A stretch of 36,531 nt of DNA from JACKGW01 sp964586025. Its GTDB lineage: Bacteria > Planctomycetota > PLA2 > JAEUHO01. The stretch spans positions 1-36,531 of the forward strand of contig CAZPGF010000018.1 in NCBI GenBank assembly GCA_964586025.1, read 5' to 3'. Positions 6,894 to 18,173 of the stretch are shown piece after piece (position 1 is the stretch's first letter; the number at the start of each line of letters is the position of its first letter). Made by a program: the position numbers and the translations under genes. The notes below the pieces were generated by a model. It was not told the DNA's origin and did no database searches. It saw only the letters and a list, made by a program, of their open reading frames with translations.

Positions 6894-8128
6894 CGGACCC
6901 GCGACGAGGCGACGTCCATGAGCCAGACCACCAGCGTGATGAACAGCAGGATCGTCCCGACCTTCGGCCACTGCCCGACCTGCTGGTAGTAGAGCAAGCG
7001 GTCGCCGATGCCGCCGCCGCCGACGAGACCCAGGATCGTCGCCATCCGCACGTTGATGTCCCAGCGATACACCGTGAAGCCGAGGAACGGCGGTACGACC
7101 TGCGGGACGACGCCGTAGCGCAGGACCGCGAGCGGCGACGCACCGGTCGCCTGCAGCGCTTCGACGGGTCCTGGGTCGATGCCCTCGATCGCCTCGCTGT
7201 ACAGCTTGCCGAGCGCAGCGACGCTGTGGATCCACAGTGCAAGCAATCCCGCGAACGGGCCGACCCCCACCCAGATGGAGAAGATCACGACCCAGACCAG
7301 CGGCTCGATCGAGCGCGTCACGTTCATCAGCAGCCGGGTGGCACCGTAGGCGACCCGACCGGGCAGGGAGCCGCGGGTGACGTTCCGCGCGCCGACGAAC
7401 GACAGCGCGAACGCGAACGGAAGCGCGAAGGCCGACGCCAGCAGGGCCACGAAGATCGTCTCGACCATGCGCTCGATCACGTCGGGCACGATCGAGAGGT
7501 CGATGTCCAGGAGGTCGCGCACGAGGCGTCGAACCCCTTCGCCTCCTTCGAACAGGCGCTCCGGCGTCGCCTCCACCAGGCGCCATCCGACGGCGAACGT
7601 CAGGCCGAGCACGACGAGCGCGAGCCACGCCCCGGGACGCGTCCAAAGCGCGGGCATCGCCTCGGACTCGTCGCGACGCGCGCGCACGAACTCGATGCCT
7701 CCGACGCGCTCCGGCAGCGACCTCCCTCCCGGCAACACCGTCGCGACGAACACGAGGACGAGCGAGGAGACGAGGGCGGGCACGAACCCCGCCGCGCTCC
7801 CCACGCCGACGACGACGAGGCCGCCGACCGCCGAGACGACCGCCGCCATCGCACGCCGCGCCGCCTCGGCGCGGCGCCCGGTCGGTTCGACCGCCATGCG
7901 CTCGAACGCCAGAAGGCCGAGGCTCGCGTTCGCCGCTTGCGCCGCCGCGGCGAACACGGGAGCGAGTCCGCAGAGCAACGGGTAGCGCGAGAGATCGCCG
8001 CCTCCCAGCCCCAGTCGATCCAGCGCCCACAGGACGTAGGCGAACAGCAGCGCGTCCATCAGGAACGCGAGCCCGCGACCGATCGCACGCGCCGCGGGCG
8101 CCTCGGTCGGCGATCCACGCCGGTTCAT
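6878..8128 (-). CDS. phnE: PhnE-type ABC transporter permease with N-terminal RDD-like membrane module
   Basis: 416 aa, versus about 260-290 for ordinary PhnE. The C-terminal part (about 165-416) is a BPD_transp_1 permease for phosphonate, phosphite or phosphate: several membrane helices and a complete EAA loop at 312-343 (EAIEGIDPGPVEALQATGAS) that docks to the ATPase, followed by GLVGGGGIGD near 367-376. The N-terminal about 160 residues carry three further hydrophobic segments and look like an RDD domain: RAIGRGLAFLMDALLF (14-29) matches the R..D helix, and GRSLPERVGGIEFVR (135-149) matches the GKR..G..V element. The ATG overlaps the ATPase stop as ATGA, confirming the long N-terminus. It is the last gene of the five-gene operon and overlaps the convergent GNAT gene by 16 bp. 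Confidence 0.88.
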   Translation of the reverse strand: MNRRGSPTEAPAARAIGRGLAFLMDALLFAYVLWALDRLGLGGGDLSRYPLLCGLAPVFAAAAQAANASLGLLAFERMAVEPTGRRAEAARRAMAAVVSAVGGLVVVGVGSAAGFVPALVSSLVLVFVATVLPGGRSLPERVGGIEFVRARRDESEAMPALWTRPGAWLALVVLGLTFAVGWRLVEATPERLFEGGEGVRRLVRDLLDIDLSIVPDVIERMVETIFVALLASAFALPFAFALSFVGARNVTRGSLPGRVAYGATRLLMNVTRSIEPLVWVVIFSIWVGVGPFAGLLALWIHSVAALGKLYSEAIEGIDPGPVEALQATGASPLAVLRYGVVPQVVPPFLGFTVYRWDINVRMATILGLVGGGGIGDRLLYYQQVGQWPKVGTILLFITLVVWLMDVASSRVRQRIV

Positions 8129-8895
8129 CGGACCTCGACCTCGACGGCGTCCTCGCCGTAGATCGTTCGGAAGCGCTCGTCGGTGATCTCCGTCGGTCCG
8201 CCGTCGAAGACGATCTCCCCGGCCCGGAGCGCGATCACCCGCGTCCCGTACTCCCGCGCGAGCGACAGGAAGTGCAGGTTCGCGATCACCGTCATGCCGC
8301 GCGTCTCCCGCAGCATCTTCAGGTACTTCATCACCGAGTGTGACGTCGCCGGATCGAGGCTCGCCACCGGTTCGTCGGCGAGGATCACGTCGGGGTGCTG
8401 CATCAGGGCACGCGCGATCGCGACGCGCTGCTTCTGCCCGCCGGACAGCGCGTCGGCCCGGCGCCGCCGGAAGTCCGACAGGCCGACGAGTTCGAGCATC
8501 TCGCGGGCCTCGCGCTTCGACGCGGCGTCCCAGAGCCCGAGCAGCGCGCGCCACGTCGGCTGCCGCCGCAGGCTGCCGGTCAGCACGTTCGTCAGCACGG
8601 TGGCCCGACCGACCAGGTTGAAGTGCTGGAAGATCATCGCGAGGCGCCGCCGGAGGTCTCGCAGCGCGTCGCCGTGAACGTTCGTGACGTCCTCGCCGCG
8701 GAAGCGGATCGTGCCGGTCGTCGGTTCGATCAGGCGGTTCAGACAACGCAGCAGCGTGCTCTTGCCCGAACCCGACAGCCCGATCACGACCAGGAACGAC
8801 CCGGCCTCGACGTCGAGGTCGATGCCCCGCAACGCGACGGCGCCGTTCGGCCAGGTCTTGCCGAGACCCCGGGCGGAGAGCAGCGGCCCTCCCAT
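8125..8895 (-). CDS. phnC: PhnC-type ABC transporter ATP-binding protein
   Basis: 256 aa, standard length. It hydrolyses ATP to drive the import of phosphonate, phosphite or phosphate through the adjacent permease. All nucleotide-binding elements are present: Walker A GLSGSGKS (39-46), Q-loop Gln90 in IFQHFNLV, signature SGGQKQR (151-157), Walker B VILADEP (170-176), D-loop SLDP, and the switch His in NLHFLSLA. The IFQHFNLVGRATVLTNVLTGSL run is characteristic of PhnC. The start codon shares one base with the stop of the binding-protein gene (TGATG), and the stop overlaps the permease start (ATGA). Cytoplasmic, peripheral to the membrane. Confidence 0.95.
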   Translation of the reverse strand: MGGPLLSARGLGKTWPNGAVALRGIDLDVEAGSFLVVIGLSGSGKSTLLRCLNRLIEPTTGTIRFRGEDVTNVHGDALRDLRRRLAMIFQHFNLVGRATVLTNVLTGSLRRQPTWRALLGLWDAASKREAREMLELVGLSDFRRRRADALSGGQKQRVAIARALMQHPDVILADEPVASLDPATSHSVMKYLKMLRETRGMTVIANLHFLSLAREYGTRVIALRAGEIVFDGGPTEITDERFRTIYGEDAVEVEVR

Positions 8896-10033
8896 CAGCG
8901 CTCCCGCCGGAAGTCCGCCCAGCCCTCGGGATCGTCGGCGAAGGCCCGCTCGATGACGTCCAGCAGCGGATCGTAGTCGGCGCTCGTCGCGGGCAGATAC
9001 CCGATCTGGCTTCCGACGGCCTGCAACTCGATGCGTCCCTCGTCGGTGACGACGCGCGTCGCGATGTACAGGCAGAGCGCGCGCGCGACCACGTGGCGCA
9101 CGTCCTCCGGGACACTCGCCCGGGCGACGACGGGCTCGTTCGGGATCCACTCCGTGAACCCGATCAGCCGCGTCGTCTCGAACACGTCGGGATGCGCGCC
9201 GAGCACGGTGAGGCGTGCATCGTTGCGCGGTGCGTCGTCGTTCGGGACGGACCACCAGATGCAGCCGACGTCCACCGCGCCCTGCAGGACGGCTTCGATG
9301 ATCAGCGGATAGCCGGCACCGAAGCGCGTGATGCGCGGCTCGACGCCCAGGCGGTGGAACAACGCCGAGGGCAGGATCGAACTCGCGCCCGACACGGGAG
9401 AGCCCATCGCAACGCGAACGCCGTCCCGGAGGTCCTCGACCCGACGCAACGGGCTGTCGTCCCGCACGAGCAGCGCCGCGCGGTAGGCGAGTTCGCTGCC
9501 GGGATGATCCTCCGAGCCGTGACGCACCGCACCCAGGAAGGCGACGATGTCGTCGTCCGGGTCGTCGTTGCGATCGGTCGCGAGTCGGGCCCGTGCGTAC
9601 GACGCCGCCGTCAGGAACGCGATGTCGCAGCGACCCTGGATCAGTTCCTCGATCACGAGCCCGTAGCTTCCCAGCACGCGCGACTCGACCTCGTAGCCGG
9701 TTCGGGACGCGAGCCAGCGCGACAAACGCTCGGTCGTCGCGAGCGTCCGCGCCTGGTCGGCCGACGGAACGAAGCGCAGGCGCAGTGGGCGTCCGGGTGA
9801 ACCGGGACCGTCCGCGGGCGGGGTGGGCCGGCCGGTCGGGTCGAGGGGTCGCCCGGTCAGGAGGTCGATCCCCAACGGCACCGCTCCCGCGTCCGGCGTC
9901 GTGCGGTCGGCCTCGCGCGTGGCTTTCGCGGGATGCGTCAAGGCGACCGCGACGACGGCGGCGCCGAGCAGGGCGAGGAGGACCGCCGACACCGCGGTCG
10001 GTACGCGCCCCCGAGCCGGCGACGCCGCTTCGC

Positions 10034-10037
<4 letters not shown>
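8895..10037 (-). CDS. phnD: PhnD-family phosphonate/phosphite/phosphate-binding protein, membrane-anchored
   Basis: 380 aa. Starts at GTG overlapping the stop of the HerA-like gene (GTGA). A hydrophobic segment at about 13-33 is a signal anchor or uncleaved signal peptide, with no lipobox Cys, followed by a Pro/Gly-rich linker to about residue 83. The periplasmic binding fold then begins (LRLRFVPSADQ). The ligand loop SPVSGASSILP (213-223) corresponds to the Ser-rich SxSG phosphonate/phosphite-binding loop of PhnD/PtxB proteins. CDIAFLTAASYARA and GAVDVGCIWWSV are the usual hinge elements. The extended anchored N-terminus is longer than in E. coli PhnD. Ligand specificity cannot be read from sequence; no C-P lyase or phosphite dehydrogenase gene is in the window. 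Confidence 0.9.
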
Positions 10038-12486
<2,449 letters not shown>

Positions 12487-12490
<4 letters not shown>

Positions 12491-13452
12491 CGCGTCGCTC
12501 CCTTCGACGCCCGCTTCGTCTTGGCCTGCTTCGCGGCCGCTGCGGACGTGCTCCGTCCGCGCGAACGTTCGTCTCGGACGCCCTCGGCCTCCAGTCGCGC
12601 CGCGAGCGCCGCGAAGTGCGCGGCGTTCCCGGGGCTCACCGCGGGCCACCGGAGATCGAGCGAACGCAGCGCGTCGCGGAGGGCCGTCGCCACCGCGAGT
12701 CGCATCGCGTCCTGGTCGTCGGCGGGAATCGCGTACCACGGCGCAAAGGGGCGGGACGTCGCTCGCAGCGCCTCCTCGTAGGCCGCCTGGTACGCGTCGA
12801 ACCAACGCCTCTCCTCGAAGTCCCCGCTGGCGAACTTCCAGTGCTTCTCCGGCTCGCGGAGTCGGTCGAGAAAGCGCTTCCGCTGCTCCTCGCTGCTGAC
12901 GTGCAGATAGAACTTGAGGATCACGGTGCCGTTGCGCGCGAGGTGGAGTTCGTGGTCGCGGATCGACGCGAGACGCTCGTCCCAGAACGCGGCGCCCGGC
13001 GTGGGATCGGGCAGTCGCTGGGCTGTGAGCCACTCCGGGTGGACGCGCACGACGAGCACCTCCTCGTAGTAGCTGCGGTTGAACACCCCGATCCGCCCGC
13101 GTTCGGGGAGGCAGCGCGACGTCCGCCAGAGGAAGTCGTGGTCGTGCTCCTCCTTGCTCGGCTGCTTGAACGAGAACACCTGGAACCCCGCGGGATTCAG
13201 CCCCTTGAGAACGGCGCGAATCGTCCCGTCCTTGCCCGCCGCATCGAGTGCCTGGAACACGAGAAGGATCGCGTGCGAGTCGTGGGCGAAGAACTTGCGC
13301 TGAAGGTCGTCCAGTTCGTCCTTCATCGCCTTGAGCCGCCGTTTCGCCTCCTTGCCGGCGGGTCGGCCTCGGTCCGGGCGAGTCCGGACGGACGCCAGGC
13401 GAAACGAACCGTCGTACGGGACGCGATCAGGATGCGGAGGGGCTTCGAACAT
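12487..13452 (-). CDS. ppk2: PPK2-family polyphosphate kinase, class III-like
   Basis: 321 aa. PPK2 enzymes transfer phosphate between polyphosphate and nucleotides; class III members can phosphorylate both AMP and ADP. Seen: Walker A ALDAAGKD (68-75, Lys74), the NPAGFQVFSFKQPSKEE block and HDFLWR (lid region), CLPERGRIGVFNRSYYEEVLV with Walker B around 123-133, and RVHPEWL. These blocks resemble class III (meiothermus-type) PPK2 more than class I. The C-terminal 35 residues are a basic Ala/Lys/Arg tail (KQAKTKRASKGATR) that could help bind polyphosphate. The ATG at 13452 has no Shine-Dalgarno but lies exactly 7 nt after TACTCT, a leaderless start. It is the first gene of the operon and overlaps the next gene by 4 bp. 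Confidence 0.94.
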
Positions 13453-13458
13453 GTCGCG

Positions 13459-13465
13459 TAGAGTA
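13459..13465. promoter_or_regulatory. overlapping divergent leaderless promoters (TAGAGTA core)
   Basis: The 7-bp core TAGAGTA reads as TAGAGT on the plus strand (13459-13464) and as TACTCT on the minus strand (13465-13460). Each hexamer is followed by exactly 7 nt and then ATG: 13472 rightwards, 13452 leftwards. Only 19 bp separate the two start codons, and neither gene has a Shine-Dalgarno. This sets both start codons and implies two leaderless mRNAs from a shared, near-symmetric promoter. Confidence 0.6.
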
Positions 13466-13471
13466 GAACGG

Positions 13472-14794
13472 ATGGCCTCGTTCCCCGCTGTCCGTTCGCG
13501 CCCGCCCGGCGATGGCGAGCCACGTGTGGACGTCGCCGTGGTCGGAGCCGGCGCGGCCGGACTGATGACCGCGATCCAGGCCGGGCGTTGCGCTCCGGGC
13601 GCACGAATCGTCGCCCTCGACGGAGCACGCACGCTCGGCGCGAAGATCCTCGTCGCCGGGGGCGGGCGCTGCAACGTGACGCATCGGGCGGTCGGGCCCG
13701 AGGACTACGCCGGGAGTCGGCCCGCGGCGATCGGAAAGGTGCTGAAGGCGTTCACCGTCGCCGACACGATCTCGTTCTTTCGCGAGCTCGGCGTCGTGCT
13801 GAAGGAGGAGGACACCGGCAAACTGTTTCCGACGACCGACCGCGCGCGCACGGTCCTCGACGCGCTGCTCGGCGCGGCACGCGACGCGGGTGTGCGGATC
13901 GCACATCCCGTCCGCGTCGAGGGGATCGCCGTCGAGGAGTCGGGCTTCCAACTCACGACCTCGGCAGAACCCTGGCACGCGAGGATGGTCGTCCTGGCGA
14001 CGGGGGGACGGAGTCTTCCGAAGAGCGGTTCGGACGGGGGCGGCTACGCCCTGGCCCGCGCGCTCGGACACACGATCGCCGAGCCCCTCGTCCCGGCGCT
14101 CTCGCCGTTGGTGTTGCCGGCGGGTCATCCGGCGACCGCGCTCGCGGGCGTCGCCGCCCCCGCGCGGGTCACGCTGCGAGAGCCCTCCGGACGCGTCCTC
14201 GCGACCGCGTTGGGCCCGGTGCTCCACACGCATTTCGGCGTGTCGGGTCCGGCGATCCTCGACCTAAGCCGCCACGTCCTGCTCGCACGCGCCACGGGCG
14301 TCGAAGCCATCGTCGAGGTCGATTGGCTTCCCGATCTTCCGTCCGGCGGATTCGAGGAGGCGCTGCTGCGACTCGGCAACGAGCCGATCTCTCGCCCGCT
14401 CGAGCGATGGCTGCCGGCGCGGCTCGCCTCGCGGTTGCTCGCGGCAGCCGGGGTCGACCCGGCGACGCGCGGCGATCAGTTGCGTAAGGACGCGCGTCGG
14501 GCCTTGGTCCGGGCCGTCGTCGCCGAGGTGCTGCCGGTGGTCGGAGATCGCGGCTGGGCCCACGCGGAGGCCACCGCCGGAGGAGTTCCCCTCGCGGAGA
14601 TCGACCCGGCGACGATGGCGTCGCGCCGAACCAAGGGCCTCTTCCTCGTCGGCGAGATCGTGGACGTCGACGGCCGGCTCGGTGGCTTCAACTTCCAGTG
14701 GGCCTGGTCGTCGGGCACCGTCGCCGGACGCGCCGTCGCCCGCGCTCTCGGCGACTCTGTACGCCTCGCCTCGGACGCCGCCGCCCCCCCATGA
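13472..14794 (+). CDS. BaiN/HI0933-family NAD(P)/FAD-dependent oxidoreductase
   Basis: 440 aa from the ATG at 13472, chosen because it lies 7 nt downstream of TAGAGT; an alternative ATG at 13451 would overlap the divergent promoter. Seen: the FAD dinucleotide fold VAVVGAGAAGL (21-31), the family signature LVAGGGRCNVT (60-70), the second nucleotide-interacting stretch VVLATGG(R)SLPKSGSDGGGY, and a C-terminal FAD-binding block KGLFLVGEIVDVDGRLGGFNFQWAWSSG. These flavoproteins are widespread; a few act on bile acids or related enones, but most have no known substrate. Cytoplasmic. It ends in an ATGA overlap with the serine ammonia-lyase gene, so the two should be translated together. Confidence 0.93.
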   Translation: MASFPAVRSRPPGDGEPRVDVAVVGAGAAGLMTAIQAGRCAPGARIVALDGARTLGAKILVAGGGRCNVTHRAVGPEDYAGSRPAAIGKVLKAFTVADTISFFRELGVVLKEEDTGKLFPTTDRARTVLDALLGAARDAGVRIAHPVRVEGIAVEESGFQLTTSAEPWHARMVVLATGGRSLPKSGSDGGGYALARALGHTIAEPLVPALSPLVLPAGHPATALAGVAAPARVTLREPSGRVLATALGPVLHTHFGVSGPAILDLSRHVLLARATGVEAIVEVDWLPDLPSGGFEEALLRLGNEPISRPLERWLPARLASRLLAAAGVDPATRGDQLRKDARRALVRAVVAEVLPVVGDRGWAHAEATAGGVPLAEIDPATMASRRTKGLFLVGEIVDVDGRLGGFNFQWAWSSGTVAGRAVARALGDSVRLASDAAAPP

Positions 14795-16176
14795 CCGCGC
14801 CCGCCATTCGCACGCGCCTGCTCGACGTCTACCGCATCGGCCCCGGACCGAGCAGCAGTCACACCGTCGGACCGATGCGCGCCGCGGCCGCGTTTCGTCG
14901 TCGGCTGATCGAGAGTGGAGTCCGGGCCCGTCGCATCCGCGTCGAGCTGAAGGGTTCGCTCTCCGCCACGGGACGCGGCCACGGCACCGATCGCGCGGTG
15001 CTCGCCGGCCTGCTCGGGTGGGAGCCCGAATCGTGCGACCCCGACGCGTTGCAGGCGTTGCCGGCGACGCTCGCCGCCGACCCGGAGGTGCCTTGGCCGG
15101 CGGGAGGAACGCTTCGTCTCGAACCGGAGGACGTGCGCTTCGTGCCGTATCGGGAGACGCGCCACGAACACCTGCCTCATCCGAACACGCTGGGGTTCGT
15201 CGCATCCGACGAGTCGGAGCGGGCGCTCGTCGAGTCCACCTGGATCTCGCTCGGCGGAGGATTCGTCGACGAGGTCAACGGGCCCGGGGGCGATCGCGAC
15301 GCGGACCTTGCGGATCCCGTCCTGCCGTTCCACGACGCGGCCTCTCTCGTCGCCGCGGCGAAACGGATCGGCGGGACGCTCGGCTCGGTCGTCCTCGCCA
15401 ACGAGGCCGCGTGGGACGGCGACGCCGCGGGCGCTCGCCGCGGACTGACGCGCGTCTGGGAGGCGATGCGCGCGTGCATCGCACGCGGCCTTCGCCGCGA
15501 CGGAGAACTGCCGGGAGGCCTCGGCATGCGGCGACGCGCGCGCGACCTCGCCGCGCGCGTCCTGGGCGGTCACGTCGAGAGCGGCTATCTGCCGATCGCA
15601 CGGGCACAGAGTTACGCCTACGCGGTGTCCGAGGAGAACGCCGACGGAGGTCGCGTCGTCACCGCGCCGACGAACGGCGCGGCGGGCATCGTTCCGGCGG
15701 TCTTGCGGGAGGCCGAAGAGCGCTTGGACCTCTCCGTGGACCGCCTTCACGACGCGCTCGCGACGGCGGCGTCGATCGCGATGGTGATCAAGGCCCACGC
15801 GAGCCTGTCGGGCGCCGAGATCGGCTGTCAGGGCGAGGTCGGCAGCGCGACCGCGATGGCGGCGGCGGCGCTGTGCGAGTTGCTCGGCGGTACGCTCGAT
15901 CAGGTCGCCTACGCGGCCGAGATCGCGATCGAGCACAACCTCGGGCTCACCTGCGACCCCCTCAAAGGCTTGGTCCAGGCGCCCTGCATCGAGCGCAACG
16001 CGATGGGCGTCGCGAAGGCGTGGAGCGCCGCCCAACTCGCCCTGCATTCCGACGGCCGCCACTTGATCAGCCTGGACCGCGTGATCCGCGTGATGAGGCG
16101 CACCGGCGACGACATGCGCCGCGAGTACAAGGAGACCGGCGAAGGCGGCCTCGCCGTCAGCCTCCCCGAGTGCTGA
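14791..16176 (+). CDS. sdaA: L-serine ammonia-lyase, single-chain iron-sulfur type
   Basis: 461 aa, full length for the one-chain enzyme with fused beta and alpha domains. It deaminates L-serine to pyruvate and ammonia using a [4Fe-4S] cluster instead of PLP. Seen: GPGPSSSHTVGPMRAA at the N-terminus (SSSHT, 21-25), the regulatory beta domain to about residue 160, then the catalytic alpha domain with APTNGAAGIVPAVL. The three cluster cysteines fit the E. coli pattern: Cys346 (EIGCQGEVGSA), Cys388 (GLTCDPLKGLVQ) and Cys399 (APCIERN). The start ATG overlaps the preceding stop. No serine transporter is adjacent; the link to the upstream flavoprotein is not understood. Confidence 0.97.
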   Translation: MTAPAIRTRLLDVYRIGPGPSSSHTVGPMRAAAAFRRRLIESGVRARRIRVELKGSLSATGRGHGTDRAVLAGLLGWEPESCDPDALQALPATLAADPEVPWPAGGTLRLEPEDVRFVPYRETRHEHLPHPNTLGFVASDESERALVESTWISLGGGFVDEVNGPGGDRDADLADPVLPFHDAASLVAAAKRIGGTLGSVVLANEAAWDGDAAGARRGLTRVWEAMRACIARGLRRDGELPGGLGMRRRARDLAARVLGGHVESGYLPIARAQSYAYAVSEENADGGRVVTAPTNGAAGIVPAVLREAEERLDLSVDRLHDALATAASIAMVIKAHASLSGAEIGCQGEVGSATAMAAAALCELLGGTLDQVAYAAEIAIEHNLGLTCDPLKGLVQAPCIERNAMGVAKAWSAAQLALHSDGRHLISLDRVIRVMRRTGDDMRREYKETGEGGLAVSLPEC

Positions 16177-16201
16177 CGACGCCGAATTCGACGGAGTCTG
16201 C

Positions 16202-16207
16202 TACGCT
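16202..16207 (+). promoter_or_regulatory. leaderless -10 element TACGCT for the glycosyltransferase gene
   Basis: TACGCT followed by 7 nt (CCGCGCG) and then ATG at 16215; no Shine-Dalgarno is present. Same geometry as the promoters at 13459 and 28978. Confidence 0.5.
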
Positions 16208-16214
16208 CCGCGCG

Positions 16215-17192
16215 ATGGACGTGACGATCGTCACCGAGGCGTTCAACCTCGCCGAGGGTCAGGGATTCGACGAACTCGGTGCGGCCGTGAACACGGTCCT
16301 CCGGCTGATCGGCGATCACCCCGATCGCGAGGGCGTCGTCCTCACGCCGTCGGCCGATCCGCGCGTTGACGCGCTGGTCGCGGGCGGGCATCCGCGATTG
16401 CGACTCCTTCGCGCGGACGGTCTCGGGTACGACGAACTCAAGTGCCTCGCCGCGGACGAGGCCCGTGGCCGGTACGTCGCCTACCTGGACGGCGACTGCG
16501 TCCCGGCCCACGACGACTGGCTGGATTGCCTCCTCCGTCCGCTGCGGGACGGCGAGACCGACGTGTCCACGGGACTGACCGTGTACGCGGGATCGAGCGC
16601 GACGGCCGCCGCCTGCTCGGTGCTCGACTTCGGTTTCCTGCTGGACGGGGGAGCCACCGGAACGATCGGCTGCTACGCGTCGAACAACGTCGCGTTCCCG
16701 ACCGAGCTTCGTCGTCGCGTTCGACCGATGCACGACGGCATGCGCTGCCATTGCTATCAGCACGCGCAGCTGCTGCGACGGCAGGGGTACCGGGTCCGCT
16801 GCGTCCCCGCGGCGTTCGCGCTCCACCAGCTTCCGAACCTGCGCCGTGAGCGTCACCGACGCGGATACGACCTCGTCGCGGCGTGTTGGAGCAATCCCGC
16901 GCTGCCCGAGACGGCGTGGATGGAACCCGGCGAGGCGACCGTCGCGAGGCTGATCCGAGACAATCTCCGCCTGGACCGGCGTCGGCTCGCGCGGCTTGCC
17001 AAGCAGTTGGGTTGGCGGCGTGCGTTCACCAGGCGCGTTCGCCGACTCCTCCCGCGGCTGCGCCGCCTCGACGCGATCGGCATCCGCCGCGCGTTGCGCG
17101 ACGGCGAAGCCGGAGGACTCACGCGGGCCGCGCGCGAAGCGCATCGCGCAGGCCTCGCGGGCGAGTGCCGAATCGGGTTCGAGGGCGGGTAG
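16215..17192 (+). CDS. family-2 glycosyltransferase-like protein
   Basis: 325 aa. The N-terminal two thirds follow a GT-A fold: VTIVTEAFNLAEG at the start, LRADGLGYDELKCLAADEARGRYVAYLDGDCVP with the DxD motif at Asp92-x-Asp94, which would coordinate the metal-sugar nucleotide, then an acceptor-side region GCYASNNVAFPTEL. The last about 90 residues are very Arg-rich (DRRRLARLAKQ, RRAFTRRVRRLLPRLRRL) with no membrane helix, so peripheral membrane binding is possible. Donor and acceptor are unknown. It stands alone: the upstream gene is 38 bp away and metabolic, and the downstream gene converges. The start is fixed by the -10 element 7 nt upstream. Confidence 0.85.
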   Translation: MDVTIVTEAFNLAEGQGFDELGAAVNTVLRLIGDHPDREGVVLTPSADPRVDALVAGGHPRLRLLRADGLGYDELKCLAADEARGRYVAYLDGDCVPAHDDWLDCLLRPLRDGETDVSTGLTVYAGSSATAAACSVLDFGFLLDGGATGTIGCYASNNVAFPTELRRRVRPMHDGMRCHCYQHAQLLRRQGYRVRCVPAAFALHQLPNLRRERHRRGYDLVAACWSNPALPETAWMEPGEATVARLIRDNLRLDRRRLARLAKQLGWRRAFTRRVRRLLPRLRRLDAIGIRRALRDGEAGGLTRAAREAHRAGLAGECRIGFEGG

Positions 17193-17267
17193 CGGAAGGC
17201 CGCCGGGAGAGCACATCGGGTTGGACCGCCCGAGCCAGCGGGACGGATGTACCGAGCCTGCGGCGAG

Positions 17268-18167
17268 TCACCTCGCGAGGAGGCGTCGCAGGCGGCGGAT
17301 GGTACGGGGCGTCGTACCGCAGCAACCGCCGACCAGGCGGATGCCATCCGCCAGCCAGCCGCGCGCGGCGCGAACGGTCGTGCGGTCGCTCGCGCCGCCG
17401 GTCCACGACCAACCGCCCTCCGCGGTCGGACGACCGCGACCGTTCGCATAGACGCCGACCGGAAGATCCGTCGCCTCGCGCAGCGTCCCCACCACGCGCG
17501 TCGCGACCTCCGGCGGACAGCAGTTCACGAGGATCGCCAGCGGCTCTCGCTCGGCCGCCTCGCGCACCGCGGCGCCGAGATCGTCGCCGTCGAGGAGCTT
17601 CCCGTCCGGTCCGGGAACGAACGACACGACCGCCGGAAGCGCTCCCGCGCGCGCGGCATCCAGCGCGGCGAGCGCCTCGCGTCGGGTCGGCATCGTCTCG
17701 ATCCAGGCGAGGGTGCAGCCGGCGGCGACCAGACTTCCGACGTGCACGCCGTGTTCGATGCGCAGCACGTCCCCCGGCGGCGTGAGGTCGGGCCGGTAGC
17801 AGTCCTCCAACGGCGCGATCGACCCGGCGACGAACACCGGGGATCGCGGTCGCGCGAGCGCGACGCCCTCGCGCGCGAGCCGCAGGGCCAGCGCCGTCAA
17901 CGAACGCGCCTCGCCGCCGCGATCCACCTTCCGAAGGACGTGGCGCGCCGTGCGGAAGGTGTTGGCGACGACGACCCGCGCTCCGGCGCGAACGTAGCGG
18001 CGATGCAGGTCGCGAACGCGGTCGGGTGCCACGTCGAGTGCCGCGGTCGACCAGAGCGGCGCCGGCAGCGGGACGCCGCGACGGTCCAACTCGGCACCGA
18101 GCCCGCCCGAGAGCAGGAGCGGTCCCGCATCGAGTTCCCGCCGGAATCCGTCGGCGACCGGATGCAC
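17268..18167 (-). CDS. homocysteine S-methyltransferase family protein
   Basis: 299 aa, the usual size for the one-domain zinc enzyme that moves a methyl group from S-methylmethionine or a similar donor to homocysteine. Seen: LLLSGGLGAELDRRG (17-31), ARVVVANTFRT (63-73, the ANT motif), ILVNCCPPE (212-220) with the first zinc Cys, and GGCCGTTP (280-287) with the other two (Cys282, Cys283). The N-terminus begins at a GTG at 18167, 6 bp after the end of the M48 peptidase gene, so it is probably read from the same transcript. No Shine-Dalgarno is obvious. The exact methyl donor cannot be judged. Confidence 0.92.
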   Translation of the reverse strand: MHPVADGFRRELDAGPLLLSGGLGAELDRRGVPLPAPLWSTAALDVAPDRVRDLHRRYVRAGARVVVANTFRTARHVLRKVDRGGEARSLTALALRLAREGVALARPRSPVFVAGSIAPLEDCYRPDLTPPGDVLRIEHGVHVGSLVAAGCTLAWIETMPTRREALAALDAARAGALPAVVSFVPGPDGKLLDGDDLGAAVREAAEREPLAILVNCCPPEVATRVVGTLREATDLPVGVYANGRGRPTAEGGWSWTGGASDRTTVRAARGWLADGIRLVGGCCGTTPRTIRRLRRLLAR

Positions 18168-18173
18168 GACGGC

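Noticed and set aside
13451..13471. Upstream ATG at 13451 as the start of the flavoprotein
   Set aside because: It would overlap the start codon of the divergent PPK2 gene and consume the shared -10 core; the ATG at 13472 fits the 7-nt leaderless spacing. A GGAGG before 13451 remains a minor argument for it.
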